Shown: in pieces, positions 27,128 to 36,505 of the stretch
Numbering within the stretch: the stretch's first letter is position 1
How the letters are laid out: every line of letters starts with the position of its first letter
DNA from: Afipia sp. Root123D2
GTDB lineage: Bacteria > Pseudomonadota > Alphaproteobacteria > Rhizobiales > Xanthobacteraceae
Reading direction: 5' to 3'
Assembly: GCF_001425835.1 (NCBI RefSeq)
Contig: NZ_LMDP01000003.1
Span: forward strand, 566,001-630,000
DNA length: 64,000 nt
Notes under the pieces: model-generated
Database searches by the model: none
Told to the model about the DNA's origin: nothing
The model's input: the letters and a program-made list of their open reading frames with translations, nothing else
Position numbers and translations under genes: made by a program

Positions 27128-29923
27128 ATGGATGGCGCGACATTGGACCGTTCCCCTCAGGACCTGCTGCAGTTCGATCCGGAGCGGATCGCGCGGGAGA
27201 TCGACGCGCTGGCCGATCGCCATGCCGGCAACGACGACACCTTCCGCGCCGCCATGGCGCAACTTCTCAAGGCCGAACACACGCACGCGCGCGACATGGC
27301 GCAGGCCGAACTCCTGAAGGATCGGCATGGGCGGCATTGCGCCGAACGGCTGTGTTACGTGCAGGACGAAATCATCCGCATCCTGTTCAACGTCGCCACC
27401 AAACGCCTCTATCGGTCGCCGACGCCGTCGGATTCGGAACGCATGGCCGTGGTCGCCACCGGCGGCTATGGCCGTGGACTGATGGCGCCGGAATCCGACA
27501 TCGATCTGCTGTTCGTGCTTCCCTACAAGCAGACAGCGTGGGGCGAGCAGGTCGCCGAAGCGATCCTGTATTGCCTGTGGGATATGGGCCTCAAGGTCGG
27601 ACACGCCACGCGCTCGGTCGATGAATCGATCCGGCAGGCGCGCGCCGACATGACCATCCGCACCTCAATTCTGGAAACACGTTTTCTCACCGGCGACGCG
27701 GCGCTGTATGACGAACTCCTCACCCGCTTCGACAAGGATGTCGTCCAAGGCACCGCCGCGGAATTTGTCGCCGCCAAGCTTGCCGAGCGCGAGGAGCGCC
27801 ATCGTCGCGCCGGCCAGTCGCGCTATCTGGTCGAACCCAACGTCAAGGACGGCAAGGGCGGACTACGCGACCTGCACACGCTGTTCTGGATCGCCAAATA
27901 CGTCTATCGCGTCAGCGACACCAAGGAACTGCTCCAACGGGGCGTGTTCGACGCTCAGGAGTATCGCACTTTCCGGCGCTGCGCCGATTTCCTGTGGTCG
28001 GTCCGCTGCAACATGCATTTCTTCACCGGCCGTGCCGAAGAGCGGCTGTCGTTCGACATGCAGCGCGAGATCGCGCAGCGGCTCGGCTACACCTCGCATC
28101 CCGGGATGCAGGATGTCGAGCGCTTCATGAAACACTACTTCCTGATGGCGAAGGACGTCGGCGACCTCACCGCGATCCTGTGCGCCAAGCTCGAGGATCA
28201 GGAAGCCAAGCCCGCACCGGTGCTGAGCCGGATGATGGCGCGGCTGCGACCGAGCCGCAAACGCAGCAAGGTCCCCGGCAGCAGCGATTTCATTATCGAC
28301 AACAATCGCATCAACCTCGCCGCGCCGGACGTCTTCAAGAACGATCCCGTCAACCTCATCCGTATCTTCCGCCTCGCGCAGAAGAACAATCTGGCGTTCC
28401 ATCCCGATGCGATGCGCGCCGCCACCCGTTCGCTCAATCTCATCACGCCGCAGCTGCGCGAAAATTCCGAAGCCAACAAGCTGTTCATGGAGATCCTGAC
28501 GTCGAACGACGCGGAGATCGTGCTGCGGCGAATGAACGAAACCGGCGTGCTCGGCCAGTTCATCCGCGCCTTCGGCAAGATCGTCTCGATGATGCAGTTC
28601 AACATGTATCATCACTACACGGTGGACGAGCACCTGCTGCGCTGCATCGGCATCCTTCAGGACATCGAGCGCGGCGGCCATGAGGAATTCGTCGTCACCA
28701 CCGACCTGATGCGCAAGATCCGGCCGGAAAACCGCGCAGTTCTCTATATGAGCGTGTTTCTCCACGATATCGCCAAGGGCCGGCCCGAGGATCACTCGGT
28801 CGCCGGGGCGAAGGTGGCAAGGCGCCTATGCCCACGCTTCGGCTTCAATCCCGCCGACACCGAGACGATCGCCTGGCTGATTCAGGAACATCTGACGATG
28901 TCCACGTTGGCGCAATCGCGCGACCTGTCGGACCGCAAGACCATCGAGAATTTCGCCGCCGTGGTGCAGTCGGTCGAGCATATGAAGCTCCTGACCATTC
29001 TCACCACCGCCGACATCCGTGGCGTCGGCCCCGGAGTGTGGAACGGCTGGAAAGCCCAGCTCATCCGCACGCTGTATTATGAGACCGAACCGGTGCTGAC
29101 CGGCGGCTTCTCCGAGGTCAATCGCGCCCAGCGCATCGAGGTGGCGCAGGCCGAATTCCGCGCCGCCTTCAACGAATGGCCGGAGCGCGAACTCGACTCC
29201 TACATCGCCCGGCACTATCCGGCCTACTGGCTCAAGGTCGACCTGCCGCGCAAGATCCGCCACGCCCGTTTCGTCAAGAGCAGCGAGCATAGCAAGGGCA
29301 AACTCTCGATCCATGTCGGCTTCGACGAGGCGCGCGCTGTCACCGAGCTGACGATCCTCGCGCCCGATCATCCGTGGCTGCTGTCGATCATCGCCGGCGC
29401 CTGCGCGTCAGCGGGCGCCAATATCGTCGATGCGCAGATCTACACCACGACCGACGGGCTCGCGCTCGATACCATCGCGATTTCCCGCGAATATGATCGC
29501 GACGAAGACGAGGCACGACGCGCCACCCGGATCGGCGAAATCGTCGAACAGACCCTCGAGGGCAAACTGCGCTTGCCCGAAGTCATGGCGCGTCGCGTCG
29601 CGGCCAAGCCGAAGCTGCGGCCCTTCGTGGTCGAACCGGAAGTCGTCATCAACAACCAGTGGTCGGATCGTTACACCGTGATTGAGGTGTCCGGTCTCGA
29701 CCGGCCGGGCCTGCTGTATCAGCTCACCACCGCCATCTCGAAGCTCAACCTCAACATCGCCTCGGCGCACGTCGCGACCTTTGGCGAGCGGGCGCGCGAC
29801 GTGTTCTATGTCACCGACCTTCTCGGCGCGCAGATCACCGCGCCGACCCGGCAGGCCGCGATCAAGCGCGCGGTGGTTCACCTGCTCGCCAACGGTGACG
29901 CGGCCGACAAGCCTGCCGCCTGA
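27128..29923 (+). CDS. glnD: [protein-PII] uridylyltransferase GlnD
   Basis: Bifunctional enzyme that adds UMP to PII at low glutamine and removes it at high glutamine, controlling nitrogen assimilation. It is 931 aa. The nucleotidyltransferase motif GGYGRG (112-117) is followed by D124 and D126. The HD hydrolase site is VFLHDIAKG, and two ACT domains at the C-terminus sense glutamine (LTILAPDHPWLLSIIAGACA and VSGLDRPGLLYQLTTAISKL). Start at ATG 27128; 30 upstream codons are open but unlike the family. Confidence 0.96.
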   Translation: MDGATLDRSPQDLLQFDPERIAREIDALADRHAGNDDTFRAAMAQLLKAEHTHARDMAQAELLKDRHGRHCAERLCYVQDEIIRILFNVATKRLYRSPTPSDSERMAVVATGGYGRGLMAPESDIDLLFVLPYKQTAWGEQVAEAILYCLWDMGLKVGHATRSVDESIRQARADMTIRTSILETRFLTGDAALYDELLTRFDKDVVQGTAAEFVAAKLAEREERHRRAGQSRYLVEPNVKDGKGGLRDLHTLFWIAKYVYRVSDTKELLQRGVFDAQEYRTFRRCADFLWSVRCNMHFFTGRAEERLSFDMQREIAQRLGYTSHPGMQDVERFMKHYFLMAKDVGDLTAILCAKLEDQEAKPAPVLSRMMARLRPSRKRSKVPGSSDFIIDNNRINLAAPDVFKNDPVNLIRIFRLAQKNNLAFHPDAMRAATRSLNLITPQLRENSEANKLFMEILTSNDAEIVLRRMNETGVLGQFIRAFGKIVSMMQFNMYHHYTVDEHLLRCIGILQDIERGGHEEFVVTTDLMRKIRPENRAVLYMSVFLHDIAKGRPEDHSVAGAKVARRLCPRFGFNPADTETIAWLIQEHLTMSTLAQSRDLSDRKTIENFAAVVQSVEHMKLLTILTTADIRGVGPGVWNGWKAQLIRTLYYETEPVLTGGFSEVNRAQRIEVAQAEFRAAFNEWPERELDSYIARHYPAYWLKVDLPRKIRHARFVKSSEHSKGKLSIHVGFDEARAVTELTILAPDHPWLLSIIAGACASAGANIVDAQIYTTTDGLALDTIAISREYDRDEDEARRATRIGEIVEQTLEGKLRLPEVMARRVAAKPKLRPFVVEPEVVINNQWSDRYTVIEVSGLDRPGLLYQLTTAISKLNLNIASAHVATFGERARDVFYVTDLLGAQITAPTRQAAIKRAVVHLLANGDAADKPAA

Positions 29924-30003
29924 CATCCGCGCCCTTCAGAGTCCCCATCGTCTTTGCCGCGCGGCGTAATACCGTTAGCGATCAATCTGTCTCGGGGGGC
30001 ACA

Positions 30004-30369
30004 ATGATCTACGTCGCGAAATGTCTGGTCGTGCTGGTGGCGGCGCTGCACGCCTATTTTCTCATTCTCGAGATGTGCCTCTGGACCAAGCCGCAAGGCC
30101 TGAAGACCTTCGGCAATACCCCGGCGAAAGCGGCCGATACCGCCGTGCTCGCCGCCAATCAGGGTCTGTATAATGGCTTCCTCACCGCCGGCCTGATCTG
30201 GAGCCTGCTTCATCCCAATCCGGCGTTCGGTTTCCAGATCGCGGTGTTTTTCCTGCTCTGCGTGATCGTGGCCGGTCTCTATGGCGGCTACTCCGTCAGC
30301 AAGCGCATCACCATGGTGCAGGCCCTACCGGCCGCGATTGCGCTGATCTGCCTTTGGCTCGCGAGCTAG
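30004..30369 (+). CDS. DUF1304 family membrane protein
   Basis: 121 aa with four hydrophobic segments (MIYVAKCLVVLVAALHAYF, FLTAGLIWSLL, AVFFLLCVIVAGLYGGYSV, ALPAAIALICLWLA). The conserved HAYFLILEMCLW and NQGLYNGFLTAGL motifs place it in DUF1304, a small integral membrane family without assigned function. GGGGG precedes the start. Convergent with the DUF1330 gene, six bases apart. Confidence 0.88.
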   Translation: MIYVAKCLVVLVAALHAYFLILEMCLWTKPQGLKTFGNTPAKAADTAVLAANQGLYNGFLTAGLIWSLLHPNPAFGFQIAVFFLLCVIVAGLYGGYSVSKRITMVQALPAAIALICLWLAS

Positions 30370-30375
30370 CAGCCC

Positions 30376-30807
30376 TCACGCCGATGGCGGCTCGCCAAAA
30401 TTCTTGCCGGGCGTAAGCGGCGCCAAGCGAATGAGGCGTGAATCCTCCACCGCCGCCTGCCGGTGTTTCACCGCCTCGCGATAGACCGGATCGCGGATCA
30501 TCTCGACGAACGCCGCGACCGACGGATATTGCGCGATGAAACAAAGATCCCAGTGCTCCTCCGAGGGGCCGATCAGCATCAATTCAAATCGGCCTTGCCA
30601 CACGATCGTGCCACCGAGCCGCTCAAACACCGGACCGCTCTCCCGGCCGTAGCTCGCATAGGCTTCTGCCCCGGTCGCCTTGCGGCCATCAGGGTATTTC
30701 GCCTGCGGGTAGAGTTGCACCAGATTGAGCATATGGATCGGACCCGGCCGGACGCTTTCACGGAAAGCCTTGAACGTCTCCTTGGTGGGATCAATATGGC
30801 CAGCCAT
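30376..30807 (-). CDS. DUF1330 family protein
   Basis: 143 aa, soluble, ferredoxin-like (dimeric alpha-beta barrel) type family. Recognisable parts are PIHMLNLVQLYPQAKYPDGR, GAEAYASYGRESGPVFERLGG and AQYPSVAAFVEMIRDPVYREAVKHRQAA. Function unknown. Single gene; the 198 bases upstream form a divergent promoter region shared with the class A PBP. Confidence 0.85.
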   Translation of the reverse strand: MAGHIDPTKETFKAFRESVRPGPIHMLNLVQLYPQAKYPDGRKATGAEAYASYGRESGPVFERLGGTIVWQGRFELMLIGPSEEHWDLCFIAQYPSVAAFVEMIRDPVYREAVKHRQAAVEDSRLIRLAPLTPGKNFGEPPSA

Positions 30808-30922
30808 CCGGGTCTCCTTCAGATCATGTCTGGGACGTGCATAGCGGCGAGCCTACACTGGCGACCGCAGCGCTGAAAATGGCCGTTCCGGCAGGGAACA
30901 CGCCAAACACTCTAATGCCAGG

Positions 30923-30937
30923 TTAACGCTCACTTAA
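30923..30937. promoter_or_regulatory. perfect CtrA-type box TTAA-N7-TTAA
   Basis: TTAA at 30923-30926, seven bases, TTAA at 30934-30937, each followed by C. This matches the full alphaproteobacterial CtrA consensus. It lies 69-83 bases before the PBP start codon, a typical promoter-proximal position, and about 120 bases from the divergent DUF1330 gene. Confidence 0.6.
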
Positions 30938-31005
30938 CGTGCCTTTAAACCGCCACCGCTAGCCTGCACGCCGATCTGACGAGTAGATGAGTGCGGGCGT
31001 TGTGA

Positions 31006-33249
31006 ATGGCGTTGGGGCGAAAAAAATCAGGCGGACGCAAGGAGCCTAAGTTCGAGGCTTCGTCACCGCTTGACGGCCTGCGCCTCAGTGCGTCGGATCG
31101 CGTCGGCAATTCGGGCGACAACAAGCCGAAACGGCGCGCGAGTCCACGCAATAGTTCCCGCGACGAAGAAGACGACGCGCCGCGCGAGCGCAAGCCGGGC
31201 AAGACCCGCACTCAGACGAAGAAAGACAAGAAAGCATCGCGCAATCGTACGCGAGGGAGCATCGGCCGCCTTGTTTATTGGGGCGCGGTGCTGAGTCTGT
31301 GGGCGGTGATCGCAACCGGCGGCGTCATCGTCTGGGTCGGCGCGCATCTGCCGCCGATTCAATCGCTCGAAATCCCCAAGCGACCGCCGACCATCCAGAT
31401 CGTCGGCACCGATGGCAGCGTGATCGCCACACGCGGCGAGATGCCGGGCGCCAATGTCTCGCTGAAAGAACTGCCGCCGTACCTGCCGAAGGCTTTCATC
31501 GCCATCGAGGACCGGCGCTTCTATTCGCATTTCGGTATCGACCCGACCGGCATCGCACGCGCGGCGCTTGCCAACGTGCTCCATCGGGGAGTGTCGCAGG
31601 GCGGCTCGACGCTGACCCAGCAACTCGCGAAGAACCTGTTCCTCACGCAGGAACGAACAATCCAGCGCAAGCTGCAGGAAGCCGAACTGGCACTATGGCT
31701 GGAGCGCAAATACTCCAAGAACGATATTCTCGAGCTTTATCTCAACCGCGTCTATTTCGGCTCTGGCGCCTACGGCGTCGAAGCGGCGGCACAGAAATAC
31801 TTTGGAAAGTCGGCGCGCAACGTGACGCTTCCCGAAGCTGCAATGCTGGCGGGACTGGTCAAATCGCCGTCGCGGCTGGCGCCGAACCGCAACCCCGAAG
31901 GGGCGGAAGCGCGCGCGAAACTCGTGCTCAACGCCATGGCCGACGGCAAGTTCATCACCGAGGCCCAGGCCAAGGCGGCGATCGTCCATCCGTCCTACGC
32001 GATGAAGCCGGCGGGCGCCGGCACCATCAACTACGTCGCGGACTGGATCGGCGAAGTGCTCGACGATCTCATCGGGCAGGTCGAGCAGAACATCGTTGTC
32101 GAAACCTCGATCGATCCGAAACTGCAGAGCGTCGCTGAAGCCGCCGTAATCGACGAACTCGCTGCAAAGAGCGTGAAATTCAAGGTCACGCAGGGCGCGA
32201 TGGTTGCCATGACTCCGACCGGAGCCGTGCGCGCGATGGTCGGCGGTCGCAATTACGCCGAAAGCCAGTTCAACCGTGCCGTCACCGCGAAACGCCAGCC
32301 CGGCTCGGCTTTCAAACCCTTCGTCTATCTGACCGCGATCGAAGCGGGCCTGACGCCGGACACCATCCGCCAGGATGCGCCCCTCGCGCTCAAGGGCTGG
32401 AAGCCGGAGAATTACAGCCACGAATATTTCGGTGCGGTGACGCTGACGCAAGCGCTGGCGATGTCGCTGAACACCGTCGCGGTGCGGCTCGGCATCGAGG
32501 TCGGCCCCGCCGCTGTGGTGCGCACGGCCCACCGGCTCGGCATCGCCTCGAAGCTCGATCCGAACCCGTCGATCGCGCTCGGCACCTCTGAGGTGTCACT
32601 TACAGAACTGGTCGGCGCCTACGCGCCGTTTGCCAATGGCGGCCGCAGCGTATCGCCGCATGTCATCAACCGGATCCGCACGCCGGCCGGCAAGGTGCTC
32701 TACGTCCGGCCAGCCGATCCGGCGGCGCAAGTCATCGATCCGCGCTACGTCGGCATGATGAATTCCATGATGCACGAGACATTGGTGACAGGAACCGCGC
32801 GCAAGGCCGACATTCCCGGCTGGTCCGCCGCCGGCAAGACCGGCACCAGTCAGGATTTCCGCGATGCCTGGTTCATCGGCTACACCGCCAATCTCGTCAC
32901 CGGCGTCTGGTTCGGCAACGATGACAACTCGCCGACCCACAAGGCCACGGGCGGCGGATTGCCGGTCGAGGTGTGGACCCGTTTCATGAAGGCCGCGCAT
33001 CAGAATGTGCCGGTCGCGGAACTGCCGCGAGCGCCGCGGGGTGGATTCCTGTCGAGCATGTTCCAGTCGCCGGGACGGCAAAGCGCACCGCCTGCTCCGC
33101 CGACACCGGATACGCCGTCGCCCTATCCGTATCCGCCGCAAGCCAACGCCGCAGCGAACCCGCGTGTCACGCGAACATCGACGCGACCTGAAGCATCGAA
33201 CGGCCTCGATGGCTGGCTGGTGGATCGTTTGTTCGGTGGCCGACGCTAG
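31006..33249 (+). CDS. class A (bifunctional) penicillin-binding protein, PBP1A family
   Basis: Makes and cross-links peptidoglycan. It is 747 aa. A long, basic, low-complexity cytoplasmic tail covers residues 1-86, a membrane anchor about 87-112. The GT51 domain has catalytic E168 in AIEDRRFYSHFG and GGSTLTQQLAKNLFL. The transpeptidase has nucleophile S434 in QPGSAFKPF, the SLNTV triad and AGKTGTSQD. A Pro/Ser-rich C-terminal tail follows. A CtrA-type box upstream suggests cell-cycle control. Confidence 0.93.
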   Translation: MALGRKKSGGRKEPKFEASSPLDGLRLSASDRVGNSGDNKPKRRASPRNSSRDEEDDAPRERKPGKTRTQTKKDKKASRNRTRGSIGRLVYWGAVLSLWAVIATGGVIVWVGAHLPPIQSLEIPKRPPTIQIVGTDGSVIATRGEMPGANVSLKELPPYLPKAFIAIEDRRFYSHFGIDPTGIARAALANVLHRGVSQGGSTLTQQLAKNLFLTQERTIQRKLQEAELALWLERKYSKNDILELYLNRVYFGSGAYGVEAAAQKYFGKSARNVTLPEAAMLAGLVKSPSRLAPNRNPEGAEARAKLVLNAMADGKFITEAQAKAAIVHPSYAMKPAGAGTINYVADWIGEVLDDLIGQVEQNIVVETSIDPKLQSVAEAAVIDELAAKSVKFKVTQGAMVAMTPTGAVRAMVGGRNYAESQFNRAVTAKRQPGSAFKPFVYLTAIEAGLTPDTIRQDAPLALKGWKPENYSHEYFGAVTLTQALAMSLNTVAVRLGIEVGPAAVVRTAHRLGIASKLDPNPSIALGTSEVSLTELVGAYAPFANGGRSVSPHVINRIRTPAGKVLYVRPADPAAQVIDPRYVGMMNSMMHETLVTGTARKADIPGWSAAGKTGTSQDFRDAWFIGYTANLVTGVWFGNDDNSPTHKATGGGLPVEVWTRFMKAAHQNVPVAELPRAPRGGFLSSMFQSPGRQSAPPAPPTPDTPSPYPYPPQANAAANPRVTRTSTRPEASNGLDGWLVDRLFGGRR

Positions 33250-33320
33250 ACTGTCGCGCGTTGCCGCGCGATCGGCGCGATCGGCGCGACGCGCAATGTA
33301 TCCTGCAATCCAAAATGAAA

Positions 33321-33344
33321 ATGGCCGGGAACGAACCCGGCCAT
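33321..33344 (-). terminator. hairpin terminator after the YgjP-type gene
   Basis: A perfect 9-bp inverted repeat (ATGGCCGGG / CCCGGCCAT) with a 6-base loop. On the minus strand it runs into TTTTCATTTT. It lies 25 bases beyond the stop of the minus-strand metallopeptidase gene. Confidence 0.75.
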
Positions 33345-33368
33345 CTGAGCGACGATTGATCGACCCGA

Positions 33369-34124
33369 TTACTCATCGACACCATAACGATGAAGATCGT
33401 TGCCGTGAACATCGAGCCACTTCTTGGCGCGTTCCGTTGGCGGACAAATCCGCGCAACGACCCTCCAGAATCGCGGCGAGTGATTCATCTCGACCAGATG
33501 CGCGACTTCATGGGCAGCTAGATAATCGAGCACGTAAGCCGGCGCGAGGATCAGACGCCACGAGAATGACAACGATCCCGCCGAGGTGCACGAACCCCAG
33601 CGGCTCGATTGATCGCGGATGGTGATGCGCTTCACCTTCACGCCGAGTGCATCCGCGTAGTGCTGCGAGGCCTTGGCCAGTTCGCGGCGAGCCTCGCGCT
33701 TGAGAAAATCGTGAACGCGGCGATCGATATGCTCTATCCCCCCGGCAACACAGAGGATTTTATCACCGCTGTCGCGTGTCTCAGTCCACACCGTGCCGCG
33801 TTCACCGGAGCGATGAACAATTCTGTGCGCGACGCCGCGCAGCGGAACCGATGTCCCCGGCGCGAACGGCGCTGCTTTCGGCAACCCGCCGAGCCGCGCC
33901 GCGATCCAGGCGCCATGACGTTGCGCGAAATCCTTGGCGTCGGCGAGATTTCCGCGCGGTGGCATGGTGAGAATGGCCTGACGCGCGCTCGGATGAATGC
34001 GCAGCGTGTATCGCCGCGCGCGGCGATGTCGCCGCAACTGAATCGGGTAGATCGCCGCCCCAATTTTGACCGCGATGGTGCGGGGTTCGGTGGGACGACG
34101 ATAAAGAAGTGCGCGAAAGGCCAT
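33369..34124 (-). CDS. YgjP-like (WLM/SprT-related) zinc metallopeptidase
   Basis: 251 aa from MAFRALLYRR; the frame is open 42 codons further but that part is unlike the family. The domain DUF45/YgjP is shown by RRHRRARRYTLRIHP near 31-45 and the zinc site H205-E-V-A-H209 with the third ligand H215 in NHSPRFW. The family's SRWGSC motif (residues 174-179) is present. Substrate and role unknown. Single gene with its own terminator. Confidence 0.88.
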   Translation of the reverse strand: MAFRALLYRRPTEPRTIAVKIGAAIYPIQLRRHRRARRYTLRIHPSARQAILTMPPRGNLADAKDFAQRHGAWIAARLGGLPKAAPFAPGTSVPLRGVAHRIVHRSGERGTVWTETRDSGDKILCVAGGIEHIDRRVHDFLKREARRELAKASQHYADALGVKVKRITIRDQSSRWGSCTSAGSLSFSWRLILAPAYVLDYLAAHEVAHLVEMNHSPRFWRVVARICPPTERAKKWLDVHGNDLHRYGVDE

Positions 34125-34411
34125 GTCAGCAGGTCCGGACAGCAGGAAATCGCCGGGATTCTGCCATATCCGCCGCCAGTGAAATTCATCGGCGCAAAAA
34201 CAAATCATTTGCCCAATATATCGTAGATACCGGGCGTTGACCTCCCACATCCGGGGTCAAGAAACATGAAATGCGGATTCAATCTTATAATGGAACCTGC
34301 TCGAACGACCTGAGCAGAAGTTCACTCCGTCGCCACATCTGTAAACGCTGGATTTCTCTATAAAATCAATAGCTTAAATCGCAGATCGTAAAACGGAAGG
34401 TGACCTGCACC

Positions 34412-34436
34412 AAAATGCCGAAAACACGGCATTTTT
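34412..34436 (-). terminator. hairpin terminator after phaZ
   Basis: A perfect 9-bp inverted repeat (AAAATGCCG / CGGCATTTT) with a 6-base loop, ending in a T run when read on the minus strand. It lies 23 bases past the phaZ stop. Confidence 0.78.
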
Positions 34437-34458
34437 CGCCACATCCTGCCCGTTCACC

Positions 34459-35784
34459 CTATTCCGCAGCCGCAAGAGCGACCTTAATGCGAGCCGCTGA
34501 AACCATAAAATCGGAAATGCGCGGCACAATTTCGGAGCGGAAGCGCGAACCGTTAAACACACCGTAATGGCCGACGGCCTTCTGCACATAATGCACCCGG
34601 CGGTCGTCCGGGATCGACGAACAAAGGCCGTGGGTAGCCTCGGTCTGGCCAAGACCTGAAATGTCGTCGTGCTCACCCTCGACCGTCATCAATGCAACAC
34701 GACGGATCTGCGACGGATCGACCGGTTTGCCGCGATGGGTCATCTGACCGAGCGGCAGAGCGTGCTTCACGAACACCACATCGACCGTCTGCAGATAGAA
34801 TTCCGCGGTCAGATCCATAACCGCGAGATATTCGTCGTAGAACTCGACATGCTTGTCGACGAGATCGCCATCGCCCTTGACGAGATTGCTGAACAGATTC
34901 TTGTGCGCATCCATGTGGCGATCGAGATTCATGCTCACGAAGCCGGTGAGCTGCAGGAAGCCCGGATAGACGTCGCGCATGAAGCCGGGATGCGGAAACG
35001 GCACCTTGGTGATGACGTTGTTGCGGAACCAGTCGATGCCCTTTTCGGCCGCGAGATTGTTCACCGCCGTCGGATTGCGCCGCGTGTCGATCGGCCCACC
35101 CATCAATGTCATCGACGTCGGGACATAGGGGTCCTTTGCCGCTTCCATCACCGAGACCGCCGCAAGAACCGGCACAGAAGGCTGGCACACAGCGACAACA
35201 TGAACATTGCCGCCGAGTGCGTGCAGCATCTCGATCACGTAGTCGACGTAGTCTTCAAGATCGAAGCGCCCCGCAGCTACAGGCACCATGCGCGCATCCG
35301 ACCAGTCGGTGATGTAAACGTCGTGACCGGGCAAAAATGCCTCGACCGTGCCGCGCAACAGTGTCGCGTAGTGGCCGGACATCGGAGCCACCAGCAGCAC
35401 GCGCGGCTGCGGCTCGCGCAAAGGCCGGGCGAACTTGCGCTCAAAATGCAAAACACGGCAGAACGGTTTCTCCCAGACCAACTTGATTTCGACCGGCGTG
35501 CGGACGCCGTTGACCTCGGTCTCGTCGATGCCCCACTCCGGTTTGCCGTAGCGCCGGGTGGTGCGCTCGAATACCTCACAACTGGCGGCGACGGACTTGC
35601 CAAACTCGGTGGTGGAAAACGGATTGAGCGGATTCTGGAACATCAGCCGGGTGGCGTCGGCGAACGCCCGCGCTGGATTGAGTGAGGCCTGCCCCATCTC
35701 GTACATCCAGTACATCGGCGTGGTCAGCGCCGGGCTGACTTCGATTGGCAGCGCAGGAGGCCTGCCGAATTCACCAATAGGCAT
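34459..35784 (-). CDS. phaZ: intracellular polyhydroxyalkanoate depolymerase PhaZ
   Basis: Hydrolyses stored PHB granules. It is 441 aa, no signal peptide, as expected for the intracellular type. The alpha/beta-hydrolase core has PRVLLVAPMSGHYATLLRGT near 128-147 and the nucleophile elbow VAVCQPSVP with C200 in place of Ser; intracellular PhaZ1-type enzymes are known to use Cys here. The C-terminal TVEGEHDDISG and GHYGVFNGSRF carry the Asp and His. An alternative start is MYWMYEMGQ at residue 24. A GCAGTGC core lies about 30 bases upstream. Confidence 0.93.
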   Translation of the reverse strand: MPIGEFGRPPALPIEVSPALTTPMYWMYEMGQASLNPARAFADATRLMFQNPLNPFSTTEFGKSVAASCEVFERTTRRYGKPEWGIDETEVNGVRTPVEIKLVWEKPFCRVLHFERKFARPLREPQPRVLLVAPMSGHYATLLRGTVEAFLPGHDVYITDWSDARMVPVAAGRFDLEDYVDYVIEMLHALGGNVHVVAVCQPSVPVLAAVSVMEAAKDPYVPTSMTLMGGPIDTRRNPTAVNNLAAEKGIDWFRNNVITKVPFPHPGFMRDVYPGFLQLTGFVSMNLDRHMDAHKNLFSNLVKGDGDLVDKHVEFYDEYLAVMDLTAEFYLQTVDVVFVKHALPLGQMTHRGKPVDPSQIRRVALMTVEGEHDDISGLGQTEATHGLCSSIPDDRRVHYVQKAVGHYGVFNGSRFRSEIVPRISDFMVSAARIKVALAAAE

Positions 35785-35812
35785 CTGATCCGATTCCCTG
35801 ATTCCCGGTTCC

Positions 35813-35819
35813 GCAGTGC
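35813..35819. promoter_or_regulatory. GCARTGC core upstream of phaZ (candidate PhaR site)
   Basis: GCAGTGC, 29 bases upstream of the phaZ start, in the context GCAGTGCAGCATA. The element before the patatin gene is closely similar (GCAATGCAGCATT). The position would overlap a promoter or leader. Confidence 0.35.
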
Positions 35820-36014
35820 AGCATACTGTCGGGCCTGCGACAAAGCGTCAATGCGCTTGGGCCTAATTCCGCACATGGTTATCGGCTGATTATTAAGGCT
35901 GGAACCGGAATCGGCTCATTTTGGAGGCCATTTGGCTGTAACGGCGGTGCCGAAAAGAATTGCCAAGCGAAATCGCGGGCGCTGAAATAAGTCCCTCGCA
36001 ATCAGGGGAACGTC

Positions 36015-36422
36015 ATGAAGCTCGAAGGCGGATGTTATTGCGGCAAGGTGCGCTACGTGGCTGAAGGCAAGCCGACGCTGAAAGCGCAATGCTACTGCCG
36101 CGAATGTCAGTATATCAGCGGCGGTGCTCCGAACCTGTTCATGCTGATGCCGCCCGAAGGCTTCCGCTACACTGCCGGCACGCCCAAACAGTTTTCGCGC
36201 AATGACCTTGAAAGCGCCGTGACCCGCGAATTCTGCGCCGAATGCGGCACGCACCTGATCACTCGGCGACCGGGCCAGCCTGCGATCATCCTGAAAATCG
36301 GCACCCTCGACGATCCAGGTCTGTTCGGTACTGCGCGGATGGCGATCTACACGATCGACAAGCAACCCTTCCACCAGATCCCCGACGGCGTGCCAGCCTT
36401 CGAGCGACTGCCGGAGCGATAG
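36015..36422 (+). CDS. GFA-family (glutathione-dependent formaldehyde-activating-like) zinc protein
   Basis: 135 aa. Zinc-binding cysteines appear in the family order: GGCYCGKVRY, CYCRECQ and FCAECGTHL. The fold belongs to the GFA/CENP-V superfamily; true formaldehyde activity is documented for few members, so function is left open. Stands alone, 84 bases before regS on the same strand. Confidence 0.85.
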   Translation: MKLEGGCYCGKVRYVAEGKPTLKAQCYCRECQYISGGAPNLFMLMPPEGFRYTAGTPKQFSRNDLESAVTREFCAECGTHLITRRPGQPAIILKIGTLDDPGLFGTARMAIYTIDKQPFHQIPDGVPAFERLPER

Positions 36423-36505
36423 TCATCGCGACGAAAATCGCCGTCGCGCCGCTTGTGCAACAGCCTGCGTTTGTGATCCTGATGCCCGGCGGATAGGATC
36501 GGCGC

